Assembly: GCF_026191375.1 (NCBI RefSeq)
Contig: NZ_JAODTL010000032.1
Span: 1 to 64,000, forward strand
DNA: 64,000 nucleotides
Origin: Marinomonas pontica
GTDB taxonomy: Bacteria > Pseudomonadota > Gammaproteobacteria > Pseudomonadales > Marinomonadaceae
Direction of reading: 5' to 3'
How positions within the stretch are numbered: the stretch's first letter is position 1; each line of letters opens with the position of its first letter. Positions 45,290-53,876 of the stretch are shown one piece after another. Position numbers and translations under genes: made by a program. The notes beneath the pieces are model-generated. The model worked only from the letters and a program-made list of their open reading frames with translations, had not been told where the DNA came from and made no database searches.

Positions 45290-45523
45290 ATTGTATACGA
45301 TATTTTCAATGTCATAGTGTATAGACAATATAACACGACAATTTGCTTCGTACATCTTAAACAATGATATTCATTATTGTGCACAATTTTGGTGTGGTAA
45401 TGGCGTTTTTGAGTATATTTGGTGCGACATTTAACGGCTTTATTGTTTTTCTTTGGAATAAACACTTGGGTTTTATGAAAATGTTTTTTTGGCACATAAA
45501 TTGTATTCATAATTGTATACAAT
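45290..45523. promoter_or_regulatory. Three GntR-type operator dyads between the regulator and the NCS1 permease
   Basis: The sites are attgtatacgat at 45290-45301, attgtgcacaat at 45376-45387 and attgtatacaat at 45512-45523. The second and third are perfect palindromes and all fit ATTGTRYACAAT. The first lies next to the GntR start and the third 18 bases before the permease start, which suits control of both genes. Confidence 0.65.
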
Positions 45524-45541
45524 CAAAAAAGGAACGAAGTC

Positions 45542-46978
45542 ATGAAGCAAGAATTTGAGCAAAGCCTTAAGTTGGCAAACAGCGATCTCCTGCCGGAGAA
45601 AGATCAGAAATGGGGCTGGTATAGTATTTTTGCGTTTTGGATGTCTGATGTGCATAGCGTTGGTGGTTATGTGTTTGCTGCCAGCTTGTTTGCGCTGGGT
45701 CTAAACGGTATTCAGGTTTTTATTAGTTTGTTATTGGGGATTTCCATCGTCTTGGTCTTTGCCAACTTAATGGGCAAACCAGGCCAAAAAGCGGGTGTGC
45801 CGTTTCCTGTTGTGGCGCGTATGTCCTTTGGCGTATTCGGTGCCAATATTCCGGCCATCATTCGTGGCTTGATTGCCGTCGTTTGGTACGGTATTCAAAC
45901 GTTTTTGGCGTCTAGTTCCTTTATTATTTTATTACTTTATTTTTTCCCAGGCATGGCGTCATTGGCAGATAAGTCGTTTATTGGGTTGTCCTACTTGGGC
46001 TGGATTGGCTTTACGGCTATGTGGATCGTGCAAGGCATTGTGTTTATGTTTGGCATGGATATGATTCGTAAGGTCATTGACTGGTCTGGTCCAGCTATTT
46101 ATGTCGCTATGTTTGCTTTGTGCATTTATATGGTGGATCGAGCGGGTTGGGAAAACATCAGCTTTAACCTAAGCTCAAATAACCTGACCGGCATGGATGT
46201 GTACGTGCAGATGTTTATCGCGATTGCTTTGGTGGCTGGCTACTTTGCTGGGCCGACTTTGAATTTCAGTGATTTCTCGCGTTATTGCGGTAGCTATAAA
46301 AAATTAAAACTGGGTAATCTGTTGGGCTTACCCGTTAACTTTGTATTGTTTTCTTTGTTCAGTGTGATCATTGTCTCTGCCTCTATTCCTGTGTTTGGCG
46401 AGATGATTACCGACCCTGTAGAAACGGTTAAACGTCTTGATTCTGGCTTTATTACCGTACTTGGCGCCTTGACCTTTATCTTTGCAACAGTGGGTATCAA
46501 CATCGTAGCGAACTTCGTCGCGCCTGCGTTTGACTTCTCCAACGTATCACCACAAAAAATCAGTTTTAAAGCGGGTGGTTTTATTGCCGCGTTTGGTTCT
46601 GTTTTGCTCACGCCTTGGAATTTGTTTAACAACCCAGAAGTGATTCACTACACAGTGGATGTACTTGGCGCGATGATCGGGCCCTTGTACGGCATTATTA
46701 TTGTCGATTACTTCTTCATCAAAAAAGGCCACATTGATATTGCAGCCTTGTACACAGAATCTCCACAAGGGGCTTATTGGTACGAAAATGGTATCAACAA
46801 AGAAAGTGTTTATGCGTTGTTGATTGCTGGTGCTGTGTCTATTTTAGCGACTTTTGTGTTCCCTGCATTGGCGAACTACGCCTTATTCATTGGCGGTATC
46901 GTCGCGGCGTTGACTTATCGTTATATGATGGAGCCTGAACGTATCGCGATGCAAAACATGGTACTTGCTGAGTCTTAA
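45542..46978 (+). CDS. NCS1-family nucleobase/allantoin permease
   Basis: The 478-residue transporter has about twelve helices. The family features include the N-terminal motif KWGWYSIFAFWMSDVHSVGG, GVPFPVVARMSFGVFGANIP and NFSDFSRYCGS. NCS1 members take up allantoin, hydantoin, uracil, cytosine or purines with sodium or protons. Divergence from the GntR-racemase-allantoinase unit makes allantoin the likely substrate. The gene ends in a strong terminator. Confidence 0.92.
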   Translation: MKQEFEQSLKLANSDLLPEKDQKWGWYSIFAFWMSDVHSVGGYVFAASLFALGLNGIQVFISLLLGISIVLVFANLMGKPGQKAGVPFPVVARMSFGVFGANIPAIIRGLIAVVWYGIQTFLASSSFIILLLYFFPGMASLADKSFIGLSYLGWIGFTAMWIVQGIVFMFGMDMIRKVIDWSGPAIYVAMFALCIYMVDRAGWENISFNLSSNNLTGMDVYVQMFIAIALVAGYFAGPTLNFSDFSRYCGSYKKLKLGNLLGLPVNFVLFSLFSVIIVSASIPVFGEMITDPVETVKRLDSGFITVLGALTFIFATVGINIVANFVAPAFDFSNVSPQKISFKAGGFIAAFGSVLLTPWNLFNNPEVIHYTVDVLGAMIGPLYGIIIVDYFFIKKGHIDIAALYTESPQGAYWYENGINKESVYALLIAGAVSILATFVFPALANYALFIGGIVAALTYRYMMEPERIAMQNMVLAES

Positions 46979-47005
46979 CCCAGAGTTTCTCCCTCCCCGA
47001 ACGAA

Positions 47006-47040
47006 AAAGCCCCGCATTAAATGCAGGGCTTTATTTTTTT
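47006..47040 (+). terminator. Rho-independent terminator after the NCS1 permease
   Basis: The stem aaagccc-cgcat pairs with atgc-a-gggcttt around a short TAA loop and is followed by TTATTTTTTT. It separates the allantoin and ethanolamine regions. Confidence 0.8.
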
Positions 47041-47062
47041 AACGGAGTGATATGTTGGTCTA

Positions 47063-48469
47063 TTACGCCGTAGCGGCAAGGTCCGCTTCCGCGGCGGCCA
47101 GCATGTCGAACTCTTCTTCAGGCGTTTTCGCTACAAGGCGGTTTTTGCTGTACAAAAAGTAGTAAGCAGCGCCGATGGCGAACAATACCAAGGTGTAGAA
47201 AAACGCGCGTGGATCGTAAGCGTATACACCGGTCAAAGCCAACAGTGACAACAAAAAGGCGATGGATGACGTCACGATGCCGCCGGGTGTTTTGTATGGG
47301 CGTTCCATGTCGGGTTGTTTGATGCGTAGCAAGATGTGGCTAAGCGCCATCAAAGCATAAGACACCGTCGCGCCAACAACTGCCATGGCCAACATCAGGT
47401 CGCCTTCGCCCGTCAAAGACGCAAGGAAGCCCAATACGCCCGGTACGATCAAAGCACGAGCAGGTACTTTGCGTTTGTCTGTGACAGATAGGCTCTTTGG
47501 AATGTAGCCTGCACGAGACAAGGCAAACACCAAACGGCTGTACCCGTAAATGATAGAGAAGAAAGACGCGATCAAACCAGCAAGACCCAATACGTTGACC
47601 GCCGTGCCTAGTGATTCATAGCCTGCAAAGTTCAAGGCATCTACCAGTGGAACTGCGCTCTTACCCATGGCGTCAGCGCCAGCGGCACCGGCTAATAAAA
47701 ACACCACCAAAAGCGCCGTGAACAGTAAAAAGATCATCGCGCCGATAATGCCTTTAGGCACATCTTTCGCTGGGTCTTTGGCTTCTTCTGCCGCTAAAGG
47801 CACGCCTTCAACCGCTAGGAACAACCACATGCCAAATGGCAATGCCGCCCAAACGCCATACCAACCCATTGGCATAAATTCCGATGCACCAGCAGCGTCG
47901 GTGACTGCCACGTCAAACAAACGAGCCGTGTCAAAATCACCAATCAAGGCCACCGCCGTGGCTAGGATGGCGATCACCGCCAAACCACTGATGACCATCA
48001 TGACTTTTAATGCTTCGCCAGCACCCGCCAAATGAATGCCGATAAAGACAAGATAAAACGCGGCGTAGACCCAAGGTCCATTAAAGCCTAACAAGGCTTC
48101 TACCGCAGAACCGATAAAGATAACAATGGCCGCCGGTGCCAATGCGTATTCAATTAACACCGCCAAACCGGTTAAATAACCGCCCGTTGGCCCCATGGCT
48201 TGGCGAGCAAAACTGTAACCGCCGCCTGCTGCTGGGATAGCGGCAGACATTTCCGCCAACGACAACACCAAGGTCAGATACATCACTGCCATCAGCGCTG
48301 CCGCGATAGCAAAACCGCCCCAGCCCGCTTCCGCAATACCGAAGTTCCACCCGGCGAAATCACCAGAGATAACGTAAGATACCCCCAAACCCGCAAGCAA
48401 AATCCACCCTGCGGAGCCTCGTTTTAGCTGGCGTTTTGCCAGATACTCTTTGTCTAATTGATCACTCAT
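47063..48469 (-). CDS. eat: Ethanolamine permease Eat (APC family)
   Basis: The 468-residue APC transporter has about twelve helices and the Eat-type start LKRGSAGWILLAGLGVSYVI with GDFAGWNFGIAEAGWGGF. It is the third gene of the minus-strand unit eutB-eutC-eat and would import ethanolamine. Similar three-gene units without shell proteins occur in Pseudomonas and relatives. The start follows AAGGAACAAC. Confidence 0.9.
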   Translation of the reverse strand: MSDQLDKEYLAKRQLKRGSAGWILLAGLGVSYVISGDFAGWNFGIAEAGWGGFAIAAALMAVMYLTLVLSLAEMSAAIPAAGGGYSFARQAMGPTGGYLTGLAVLIEYALAPAAIVIFIGSAVEALLGFNGPWVYAAFYLVFIGIHLAGAGEALKVMMVISGLAVIAILATAVALIGDFDTARLFDVAVTDAAGASEFMPMGWYGVWAALPFGMWLFLAVEGVPLAAEEAKDPAKDVPKGIIGAMIFLLFTALLVVFLLAGAAGADAMGKSAVPLVDALNFAGYESLGTAVNVLGLAGLIASFFSIIYGYSRLVFALSRAGYIPKSLSVTDKRKVPARALIVPGVLGFLASLTGEGDLMLAMAVVGATVSYALMALSHILLRIKQPDMERPYKTPGGIVTSSIAFLLSLLALTGVYAYDPRAFFYTLVLFAIGAAYYFLYSKNRLVAKTPEEEFDMLAAAEADLAATA

Positions 48470-48572
48470 AGTTGTTCCTTTTATGCTTTTGTTAAGTGGT
48501 TTATTGGTTGTTTTTTGCCCTTTGGGCTTATAGTTTTCTGGTGTTTTTCGTACGCTTTTTGGTTCAGTTCCC

Positions 48573-49460
48573 TCAGGATATGAGGAAGTTCTTCGACTCC
48601 TTTGATGTGTCTATGATTAAGTCGTCGTCTGATCGGTCTTTGAGCTTTACGCCAGATAGCTTCAGAGTTCGAGCTTCGTTTAATAAATAAAAGGCTTTGC
48701 GAGCGGCTTCTTGGTACACCAAGCCCGCTGGACGAACGTTGGAAATGCAGTTTCGATAGGCATCGGTCAGACCGACTTTACCGCCCCACGTGAGGTACAA
48801 ACCTAAGCTGTCGGGTGAACTCAGCCCCGGACGTTCTCCCACTAGCACTAAAACGCACTTGGCATTGAGTCGTTCACACACATCATCGCCAATGGCGACG
48901 CGGCCTTGCTCGACAAAACAAATGGGCGCGAGGCTCCAACCGTTCAGATACCCCGCAAGCGCCTGTAAAAAGGGCAGGGTATTTTGCTCTATCGCCAGCG
49001 ACGACAAGCCATCGACCACAACAATAGCGAGGTCATATTGTTGCGAGGTGGACGCTCGGTGTTCGTCTAGTGTGTCGGCCGATTCTTCATCTAGCCTGCG
49101 GCCATAATCTGGACGCTGTAAATAGGTTGCGCGGTCCGTCGCGCGACTGTGCAACAGTAGGGGGGCACAGTGTTTCGTCCAATCTTTTGCCCAGTCTTGG
49201 GCGGTTAATTGCGCGGCCAAACCTGCCGAATCCAGTTGCGTATGAACCGCATCAATCGCCTGAGCATGAGCAAGCTGAAACGCCAGTAAATGTTTGGTCG
49301 GCACACTGATACCAGAGCGACCCAGACCCACGCGCGCGTCTGTGAAGGCATTGAGTTTGCTCCAAGCGTTTTCCGTCACAGGCTCATGCTGTTCTGTCAC
49401 CGCTTCTGCATGAGGGTGTGTCGGAAAAGAATGATCGTTTGGGTAGTCGTCTTGGTTCAT
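48573..49460 (-). CDS. eutC: Ethanolamine ammonia-lyase small subunit
   Basis: The 295-residue EutC has an acidic, low-homology N-terminal extension followed by the conserved core ARVGLGRSGISVPTKHLLAF, DGLSSLAIEQNTLPFL, ERPGLSSPDSLGLYLTW and GKVGLTDAYRNCISNVRP. With EutB it forms the coenzyme-B12-dependent enzyme that turns ethanolamine into acetaldehyde and ammonia. The start overlaps the eutB stop by ATGA, so translation is coupled. Confidence 0.95.
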   Translation of the reverse strand: MNQDDYPNDHSFPTHPHAEAVTEQHEPVTENAWSKLNAFTDARVGLGRSGISVPTKHLLAFQLAHAQAIDAVHTQLDSAGLAAQLTAQDWAKDWTKHCAPLLLHSRATDRATYLQRPDYGRRLDEESADTLDEHRASTSQQYDLAIVVVDGLSSLAIEQNTLPFLQALAGYLNGWSLAPICFVEQGRVAIGDDVCERLNAKCVLVLVGERPGLSSPDSLGLYLTWGGKVGLTDAYRNCISNVRPAGLVYQEAARKAFYLLNEARTLKLSGVKLKDRSDDDLIIDTSKESKNFLIS

Positions 49461-50893
49461 GAAAGTCCTCCAATCATGCGATTGAGTGATTTATGGAACG
49501 CATCGGGCAGCTGGTGGTTGAGCGTGAATTGCTCGTTGTTCTTGAATATTTCCATCTTGGCGAGCCAAAGATCGAATTCAGGCGCGGGTTTTAAACCCAA
49601 GGCGCGACGAGCGTACAAGGCATCATGAAAAGACGTTGTCTGGTAGTTCAGCATGATGTCGTCGGAACCGGGGATGCCCATGACAAAGGTGCAACCCGCG
49701 ACACCTAACAGTGTCAATAAATTATCCATGTCGTTTTGATCGGCTTCGGCGTGGTTGGTGTAACAGACGTCGCAACCCATGGGTAAGCCAAGTAGCTTGC
49801 CGCAGAAGTGGTCTTCTAAACCCGCGCGGGTGATTTCTTTGCCATCGTACAAATATTCAGGGCCGATAAAACCGACGACGGTATTGACCAGCAGCGGATT
49901 AAACTTACGCGCCACGGCATATGCTCGGGCTTCGCACGTTTGCTGATCCAAACCGTGATGGGCGTTGGCAGACAAGGCGCTGCCTTGGCCTGTTTCGAAA
50001 TACATAACGTTGTTGCCGACGGTACCGCGATTCAGCGATAACGCCGCGTCTTGCGCTTCTGCTAAGTTAGCGAGATTAAAACCAAAACTGTCGTTGGTGG
50101 CTTGGGTGCCGCCAATGGACTGAAACACCAAATCCACGGGAGCGCCTTGGTCAATGCATTCAATGGTATTGGTAACGTGAGTCAACACACAGGATTGCGT
50201 GGGAATATCATAATGCTGAATGACTTCGTCCATCATTCGGATCAAACGTGTGGCTTGCTGCACATTGTCGGTCGCTGGGTTGATGCCAATCACCGCATCG
50301 CCGTTGGCGTAGAGCAAACCGTCTAACATACTGGCTGCGATACCGGTTAAATCGTCCGTTGGGTGGTTCGGTTGTAAGCGCGTAGACAAATGCCCCGGCA
50401 ACCCTATGGTGTTACGAAACGCGGTTTTGACATGGCATTTTTTGGCGACCAAAATCAAATCTTGATTGCGCATTATCTTACTCACGGCCGCCGCCATTTC
50501 GGGTGTCACACCCGGGCGAATCTGAGTCAGTACCTCGCTGGTGGCCAAATCGCTGAGCAACCAATCGCGAAAACCGCCAACCGTCAGATGGGAAATAACA
50601 GCAAAGGCCGCTTTGTCATGGTCGTCTAAAATGAGCCGCGTAATTTCATCGGCTTCGTAAGGCACAAGCGCCTGTTCAAGGAAAAGACTCAGCGGCACAT
50701 CGGCCAGTGTCATTTGCGCGATAGCCCGTTCTTCTGCGCTGTCTGCTGCCACGCCCGCTAAACGATCACCGGAACGCGCTGGTGTGGCTTTGGCCATCAG
50801 ATCCGCAAGGTCGACAAAGCCGAACGTGCGTTCGCCGACAATATTGCGGAATTGAAAAGTGTTTCGTTGAAAAGTCGAATGTGGCTTGCTCAT
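49457..50893 (-). CDS. eutB: Ethanolamine ammonia-lyase large subunit
   Basis: The 478-residue EutB carries the family segments LSTRLQPNHPTDDLTGIAAS, DAVIGINPATDNVQQATRL, ETGQGSALSANAHHGLDQQT and CDVCYTNHAEADQNDM. It is the catalytic TIM-barrel subunit. It leads the operon, divergent from the AraC regulator. Acetaldehyde dehydrogenase and cofactor-reactivating eutA genes are not seen here and would be elsewhere. Confidence 0.95.
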   Translation of the reverse strand: MSKPHSTFQRNTFQFRNIVGERTFGFVDLADLMAKATPARSGDRLAGVAADSAEERAIAQMTLADVPLSLFLEQALVPYEADEITRLILDDHDKAAFAVISHLTVGGFRDWLLSDLATSEVLTQIRPGVTPEMAAAVSKIMRNQDLILVAKKCHVKTAFRNTIGLPGHLSTRLQPNHPTDDLTGIAASMLDGLLYANGDAVIGINPATDNVQQATRLIRMMDEVIQHYDIPTQSCVLTHVTNTIECIDQGAPVDLVFQSIGGTQATNDSFGFNLANLAEAQDAALSLNRGTVGNNVMYFETGQGSALSANAHHGLDQQTCEARAYAVARKFNPLLVNTVVGFIGPEYLYDGKEITRAGLEDHFCGKLLGLPMGCDVCYTNHAEADQNDMDNLLTLLGVAGCTFVMGIPGSDDIMLNYQTTSFHDALYARRALGLKPAPEFDLWLAKMEIFKNNEQFTLNHQLPDAFHKSLNRMIGGLS

Positions 50894-51143
50894 AACCTAA
50901 TCTCGCGCTTTACTGGTCTTGTGTTAACCCCTAAAAAAGACACTTGTATACATGAAAAAGGGGCATAATTTTTGCAGTTTTATCGGGATAAATTGCTTCA
51001 TTTATTCCGTTATCTAACCTTACGCAACTTCATAAGGTGACGTTATCGAATAATGGCAAGATTAATAAACACTAATGATTTCAGTCATTTAGTGCTTTTA
51101 TTTCTTATTTTCTACGGTCTAACGAGTGCAAATAGGTGTGGTT

Positions 51144-52136
51144 ATGTTGAATTCTTCGAGCGATGCACCAAAAAGGGGCTTTTCCTCGACTGTGTCGGAA
51201 GCTGATCTATCGAATGTTAGATTGTCAGAAGCGCACGATGCCGACTTGCACGCCAGTAATTTGACCAATTGGCAACAAGAATACGACCAAACCAGCCGCG
51301 GCAGTTTTTATGGACGCATTGTTGAACTGCCGTTTGATGGATTGCAGGTATTTTGCGAACACACCAGTCAGGCGTTGCAGCAAAAATGCGTAGTATGGCC
51401 AGATTCTGTCTGGCTGGGCATTCCGCTGGCCCATCAAGAAGAAAGCCGCATTAATGGTTTAACCGTTCGCCAAGACACCATAATGTGTCGCCCTGGTGGC
51501 TGTGATTTTCAACTATCGACACCGCAAGACTATGATTTGTATGGTTTAGTAGTGGATCGCTCGAAGCTGATTAAGATGGCATCGATTCATGGTGTGGATT
51601 TGAATTGGAAAGAACTCACCGAACATGGCCGCCTTGGCGTACCAGCCAAAACATTAGAAGAAGTGCGCTTTGTGCTCGCGCGTTTGCTCTCGGTGCAAAA
51701 CAAAACCACGCCGTCTAGATTGCAGCAGGACATCGTAATGATGGCGCTGTTGGAAGTGTTAAAAGAAGAAACGCCACAACCCGCCAAAACACAAAGTTAT
51801 TTTCATCGTAAAAAAGTCGTCGACTGCGCCCGTCAGTTTTTGGATCACCACCTTGATGAAGCCGTAACGGTCACCCAACTGTGTGAAATTGCCAACGTCA
51901 GCCGACGCACCCTGCAATACAGCTTCGAAAGCATCCTCGGCGTCAGCCCCATTCAATACCTACGCATCAGCCGACTAAACGGCGTGCGCCGTTCCCTCGT
52001 CCAAGCCCAACATGGCCAAGCCGTCAGCGACATCGCCGCCCAGTGGGGATTTTGGCACCTAAGCCAGTTTGCCAAAGACTACAAGCAGCTGTTTGGTGAA
52101 ACGCCCTCAAGAACACTCACAGGGTTGAGTGGTTGA
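51144..52136 (+). CDS. AraC-family regulator, probable ethanolamine activator (EutR-like)
   Basis: A start at 51144 with AGGTGTGG upstream gives 330 residues; a GTG at 51126 is also in frame. The N-terminal 210 residues are a putative sensing domain. The C-terminus has an AraC/XylS double HTH (TVTQLCEIANVSRRTLQYSF and DIAAQWGFWHLSQFAKDYKQ). It is divergent from eutB with a 250-base AT-rich gap. By position it should activate eutBC-eat in response to ethanolamine and B12, as EutR does in enterics. Confidence 0.87.
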   Translation: MLNSSSDAPKRGFSSTVSEADLSNVRLSEAHDADLHASNLTNWQQEYDQTSRGSFYGRIVELPFDGLQVFCEHTSQALQQKCVVWPDSVWLGIPLAHQEESRINGLTVRQDTIMCRPGGCDFQLSTPQDYDLYGLVVDRSKLIKMASIHGVDLNWKELTEHGRLGVPAKTLEEVRFVLARLLSVQNKTTPSRLQQDIVMMALLEVLKEETPQPAKTQSYFHRKKVVDCARQFLDHHLDEAVTVTQLCEIANVSRRTLQYSFESILGVSPIQYLRISRLNGVRRSLVQAQHGQAVSDIAAQWGFWHLSQFAKDYKQLFGETPSRTLTGLSG

Positions 52137-52563
52137 GCATATCGCTTGCCTCGCGGGTCAAATCACGCTACAAAAGGGCAAACAAAGAACCAACATAACG
52201 GCGATCAAAGACCATCGGAAGAGTCATCGTCCAAATGGACTTTGGTGTTTAGCGATTTATTTAACAGGGAAGTCCCACCATGAAAAAAGCCAATCAAGCT
52301 ATATTTTCATCTGATCCTAATAACTAAGACCGTGACTTGAAAATTGTGGGACTAACATCGTTTCGTTGAAAGTGCCAAAATGATTAGAACCAAGTCAGCG
52401 CTGCTTTTCGCAGGAATAGCATCAGGGATAAAAGTTAATAAAGCTTTACTAAAAAACCGAATAGATTGCTGCAAAACCGTTCTTGTTAGATCTTGATTTT
52501 GCTTGTAAAAATCGGGTTGTCCATAGATGTTAGCTATCTAAAAGTATTAAATAAGGAGATATT
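52137..52563. other. 427 bases without a supported gene, containing repeat copy A
   Basis: No convincing gene is present. A 61-codon frame overlapping the AraC stop has no family match. A 15-codon frame from an ATG at 52280 ends in SSDPNN, encoded by the repeat described separately (52295-52328). A strong ribosome-binding site at the right end (AAGGAGATATT) belongs to the TTG-started gene at 52564. Confidence 0.5.
52295..52328 (+). repeat. Cassette-like repeat copy A
   Basis: The first 27 bases match copy B at 53848-53874 with two differences (caagctatattttcatctg, then atcctaat against gccctaat). The last 17 bases (ctgatcctaataactaa) also match the gene 2/gene 3 junction at 53500 with one difference. 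The copies bracket the three accessory genes as direct repeats about 1.55 kb apart. Confidence 0.7.
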
Positions 52564-52878
52564 TTGAACATAAAGGCAAATGTAGGGACTTTTGACATAT
52601 TAGGCCATCTAATTTTGTGGTTTATAATAATTATTATTACGTTCGGGATCGGAGCGTTCTTTTTTGCTTACTCGTTCTCTAAATTTATAATCAACAGGAC
52701 AGAGTTGATAGACCAGCATGGTGTTTCTCATAAATTAAAGTGCGATGTCGATTTATTTGCTAGCGTTGGACATATTATTTTGTGGATAATAATAACAATC
52801 TTAACGTTAGGTTTGGGCTACATTTTCTACTTTTATAAAGTATGGAATTATTGTTTAAACAACAGTTCAGTTGGGTAA
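52564..52878 (+). CDS. Small membrane protein with two internal repeats
   Basis: The 104-residue protein starts with TTG behind an excellent ribosome-binding site (AAGGAGATATT). It is made of two similar units, each reading about GH-LILW-III-TFGIG followed by an aromatic helix end and Asn-rich turn (residues 13-46 and 70-103). This is an internal duplication, with two hydrophobic helices in all. It recalls DUF898/DUF6693-type small membrane proteins. No function is known. It is the first gene of the repeat-bounded accessory patch. Confidence 0.7.
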   Translation: MNIKANVGTFDILGHLILWFIIIIITFGIGAFFFAYSFSKFIINRTELIDQHGVSHKLKCDVDLFASVGHIILWIIITILTLGLGYIFYFYKVWNYCLNNSSVG

Positions 52879-52908
52879 ATCTATAGCTAACAAAAACAAT
52901 TAAAAACA

Positions 52909-52953
52909 ATTAGGGTCAGATGAAAATAAAGTTAATTTTCATCTGACCCTAAT
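52909..52953. repeat. Cassette-like repeat copy C, perfect inverted pair
   Basis: Nineteen-base arms (attagggtcagatgaaaat at 52909-52927 and its exact complement at 52935-52953) enclose seven bases. The right arm is the same TTTTCATCTGACCCTAAT sequence found in copies A and B, so this is two copies in head-to-head orientation. It lies between the small membrane gene and the HEPN-like gene. Hairpin formation could also stop transcription. Confidence 0.75.
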
Positions 52954-52994
52954 ACTTTATAATACTTTAGATTTTAGCTTGGCAGGATTAGGTT

Positions 52995-53516
52995 ATGGAC
53001 TTTAGAACTAAAACCATAAACGCAGAGTTTTGGTTTACACAGGCTAGCCAAATGTTAGCTGCGGCCGAAGCATTATTTTGTACTATGTCGTCAAGAAACT
53101 CTGAAATGGAGACGTCTGTCGGGTGTCATAAGGGTTCGATGTTTCTGCTCGGCATCGCTCTTGAAAATGCTTTTAAGGGTGTCGTTGCATCGCAAGGAAA
53201 ACTTATTATCGATGGGGGAAGAATCGATACCAAGAAATCGTTCCCCAGATGCAAAAATCATAAGTTGCCCGATCTTGCTAAATTAATTGGTTTAGAAACA
53301 AATCAGACAGAAAAAGAATTGTTGCAACGGTTAAGCATTTATACTGTCTGGGCTGGAAAATATGGTACGCCCCTAAGTGAGAGTGAATATACTGACGCGC
53401 AAGAGCATCAATATCAGAACCCCCAAGATTTTGATATAGCAAAGAACTTAATATATAAGCTAAGGGCTAATACTGATTTTGATGAACGATTTGGTTGGCC
53501 TGACCCTAATAACTAA
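52995..53516 (+). CDS. HEPN-like protein of unknown function
   Basis: The 173-residue, mostly helical protein reads EFWFTQASQMLAAAEALF near the start, then GSMFLLGIALENAFKGVVAS, HKLPDLAKLIGLE and IYTVWAGKYGTPLSES. This is the pattern of HEPN-type proteins annotated as hypothetical. The R-x4-6-H RNase motif is not obvious. Its last codons and stop (PDPNN) are made of the local repeat, so the natural C-terminus may have been altered by insertion. An HNH nuclease gene follows nine bases after the stop, and the two are probably expressed together. Confidence 0.65.
   Translation: MDFRTKTINAEFWFTQASQMLAAAEALFCTMSSRNSEMETSVGCHKGSMFLLGIALENAFKGVVASQGKLIIDGGRIDTKKSFPRCKNHKLPDLAKLIGLETNQTEKELLQRLSIYTVWAGKYGTPLSESEYTDAQEHQYQNPQDFDIAKNLIYKLRANTDFDERFGWPDPNN
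53500..53516 (+). repeat. Cassette-like repeat copy D at the gene 2/gene 3 junction
   Basis: The 17 bases ctgaccctaataactaa match the end of copy A with one change. They encode the last residues and stop of the HEPN-like gene and run into the ribosome-binding region of the HNH gene. Confidence 0.6.
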
Positions 53517-53525
53517 AGGTGGAAT

Positions 53526-53840
53526 ATGGCGAATAATTGGAACATTCCGTCCGAGCTTGAAAAGGAAGTTCGGGAAAGAGACAGGGTTTGCGTATATTGC
53601 GGTAATGAATTTTTATCACATAAGGTATCTACCAAGGCTTCTATCAGTTGGGAGCACATTATCAATGACGCGAAAATTATCACCAGAGAGAATATCACCC
53701 TTTGTTGTCGTGGTTGCAATGCAAGCAAAGGACAGAAACAGCTTTCTGTGTGGCTGCAAACAAAATACTGTCAAGAGCGTAACATCACTCCGGAATCAGT
53801 TGCCCCAATAATTAAGCAGGCAATAGCAAATGGTCAGTAG
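53526..53840 (+). CDS. HNH endonuclease
   Basis: The 104-residue protein has a compact HNH fold: CVYCG (first Cys pair), SWEHIIN with the catalytic His, and LCCRGCNASKG (second Cys pair plus Asn). It has no added recognition domain. AAAGGTGG precedes the start. Such small HNH proteins may nick DNA in defence systems or mobile elements. Its pairing with a HEPN-like protein and the repeats around it suggest a mobile accessory module. Confidence 0.82.
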   Translation: MANNWNIPSELEKEVRERDRVCVYCGNEFLSHKVSTKASISWEHIINDAKIITRENITLCCRGCNASKGQKQLSVWLQTKYCQERNITPESVAPIIKQAIANGQ

Positions 53841-53847
53841 TATTGCG

Positions 53848-53876
53848 CAAGCTATATTTTCATCTGGCCCTAATTA
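53848..53876 (+). repeat. Cassette-like repeat copy B
   Basis: The sequence caagctatattttcatctg followed by gccctaat matches copy A and lies seven bases after the HNH gene stop. A shorter related stretch, tatgaccctaatttg, follows at 53932-53946. Copies A and B mark the two ends of the accessory patch. Confidence 0.7.

Noticed and set aside
52129-52314. A 61-codon gene overlapping the AraC stop
   Set aside because: There is no ribosome-binding site, no family resemblance, and its end lies in repeat copy A.
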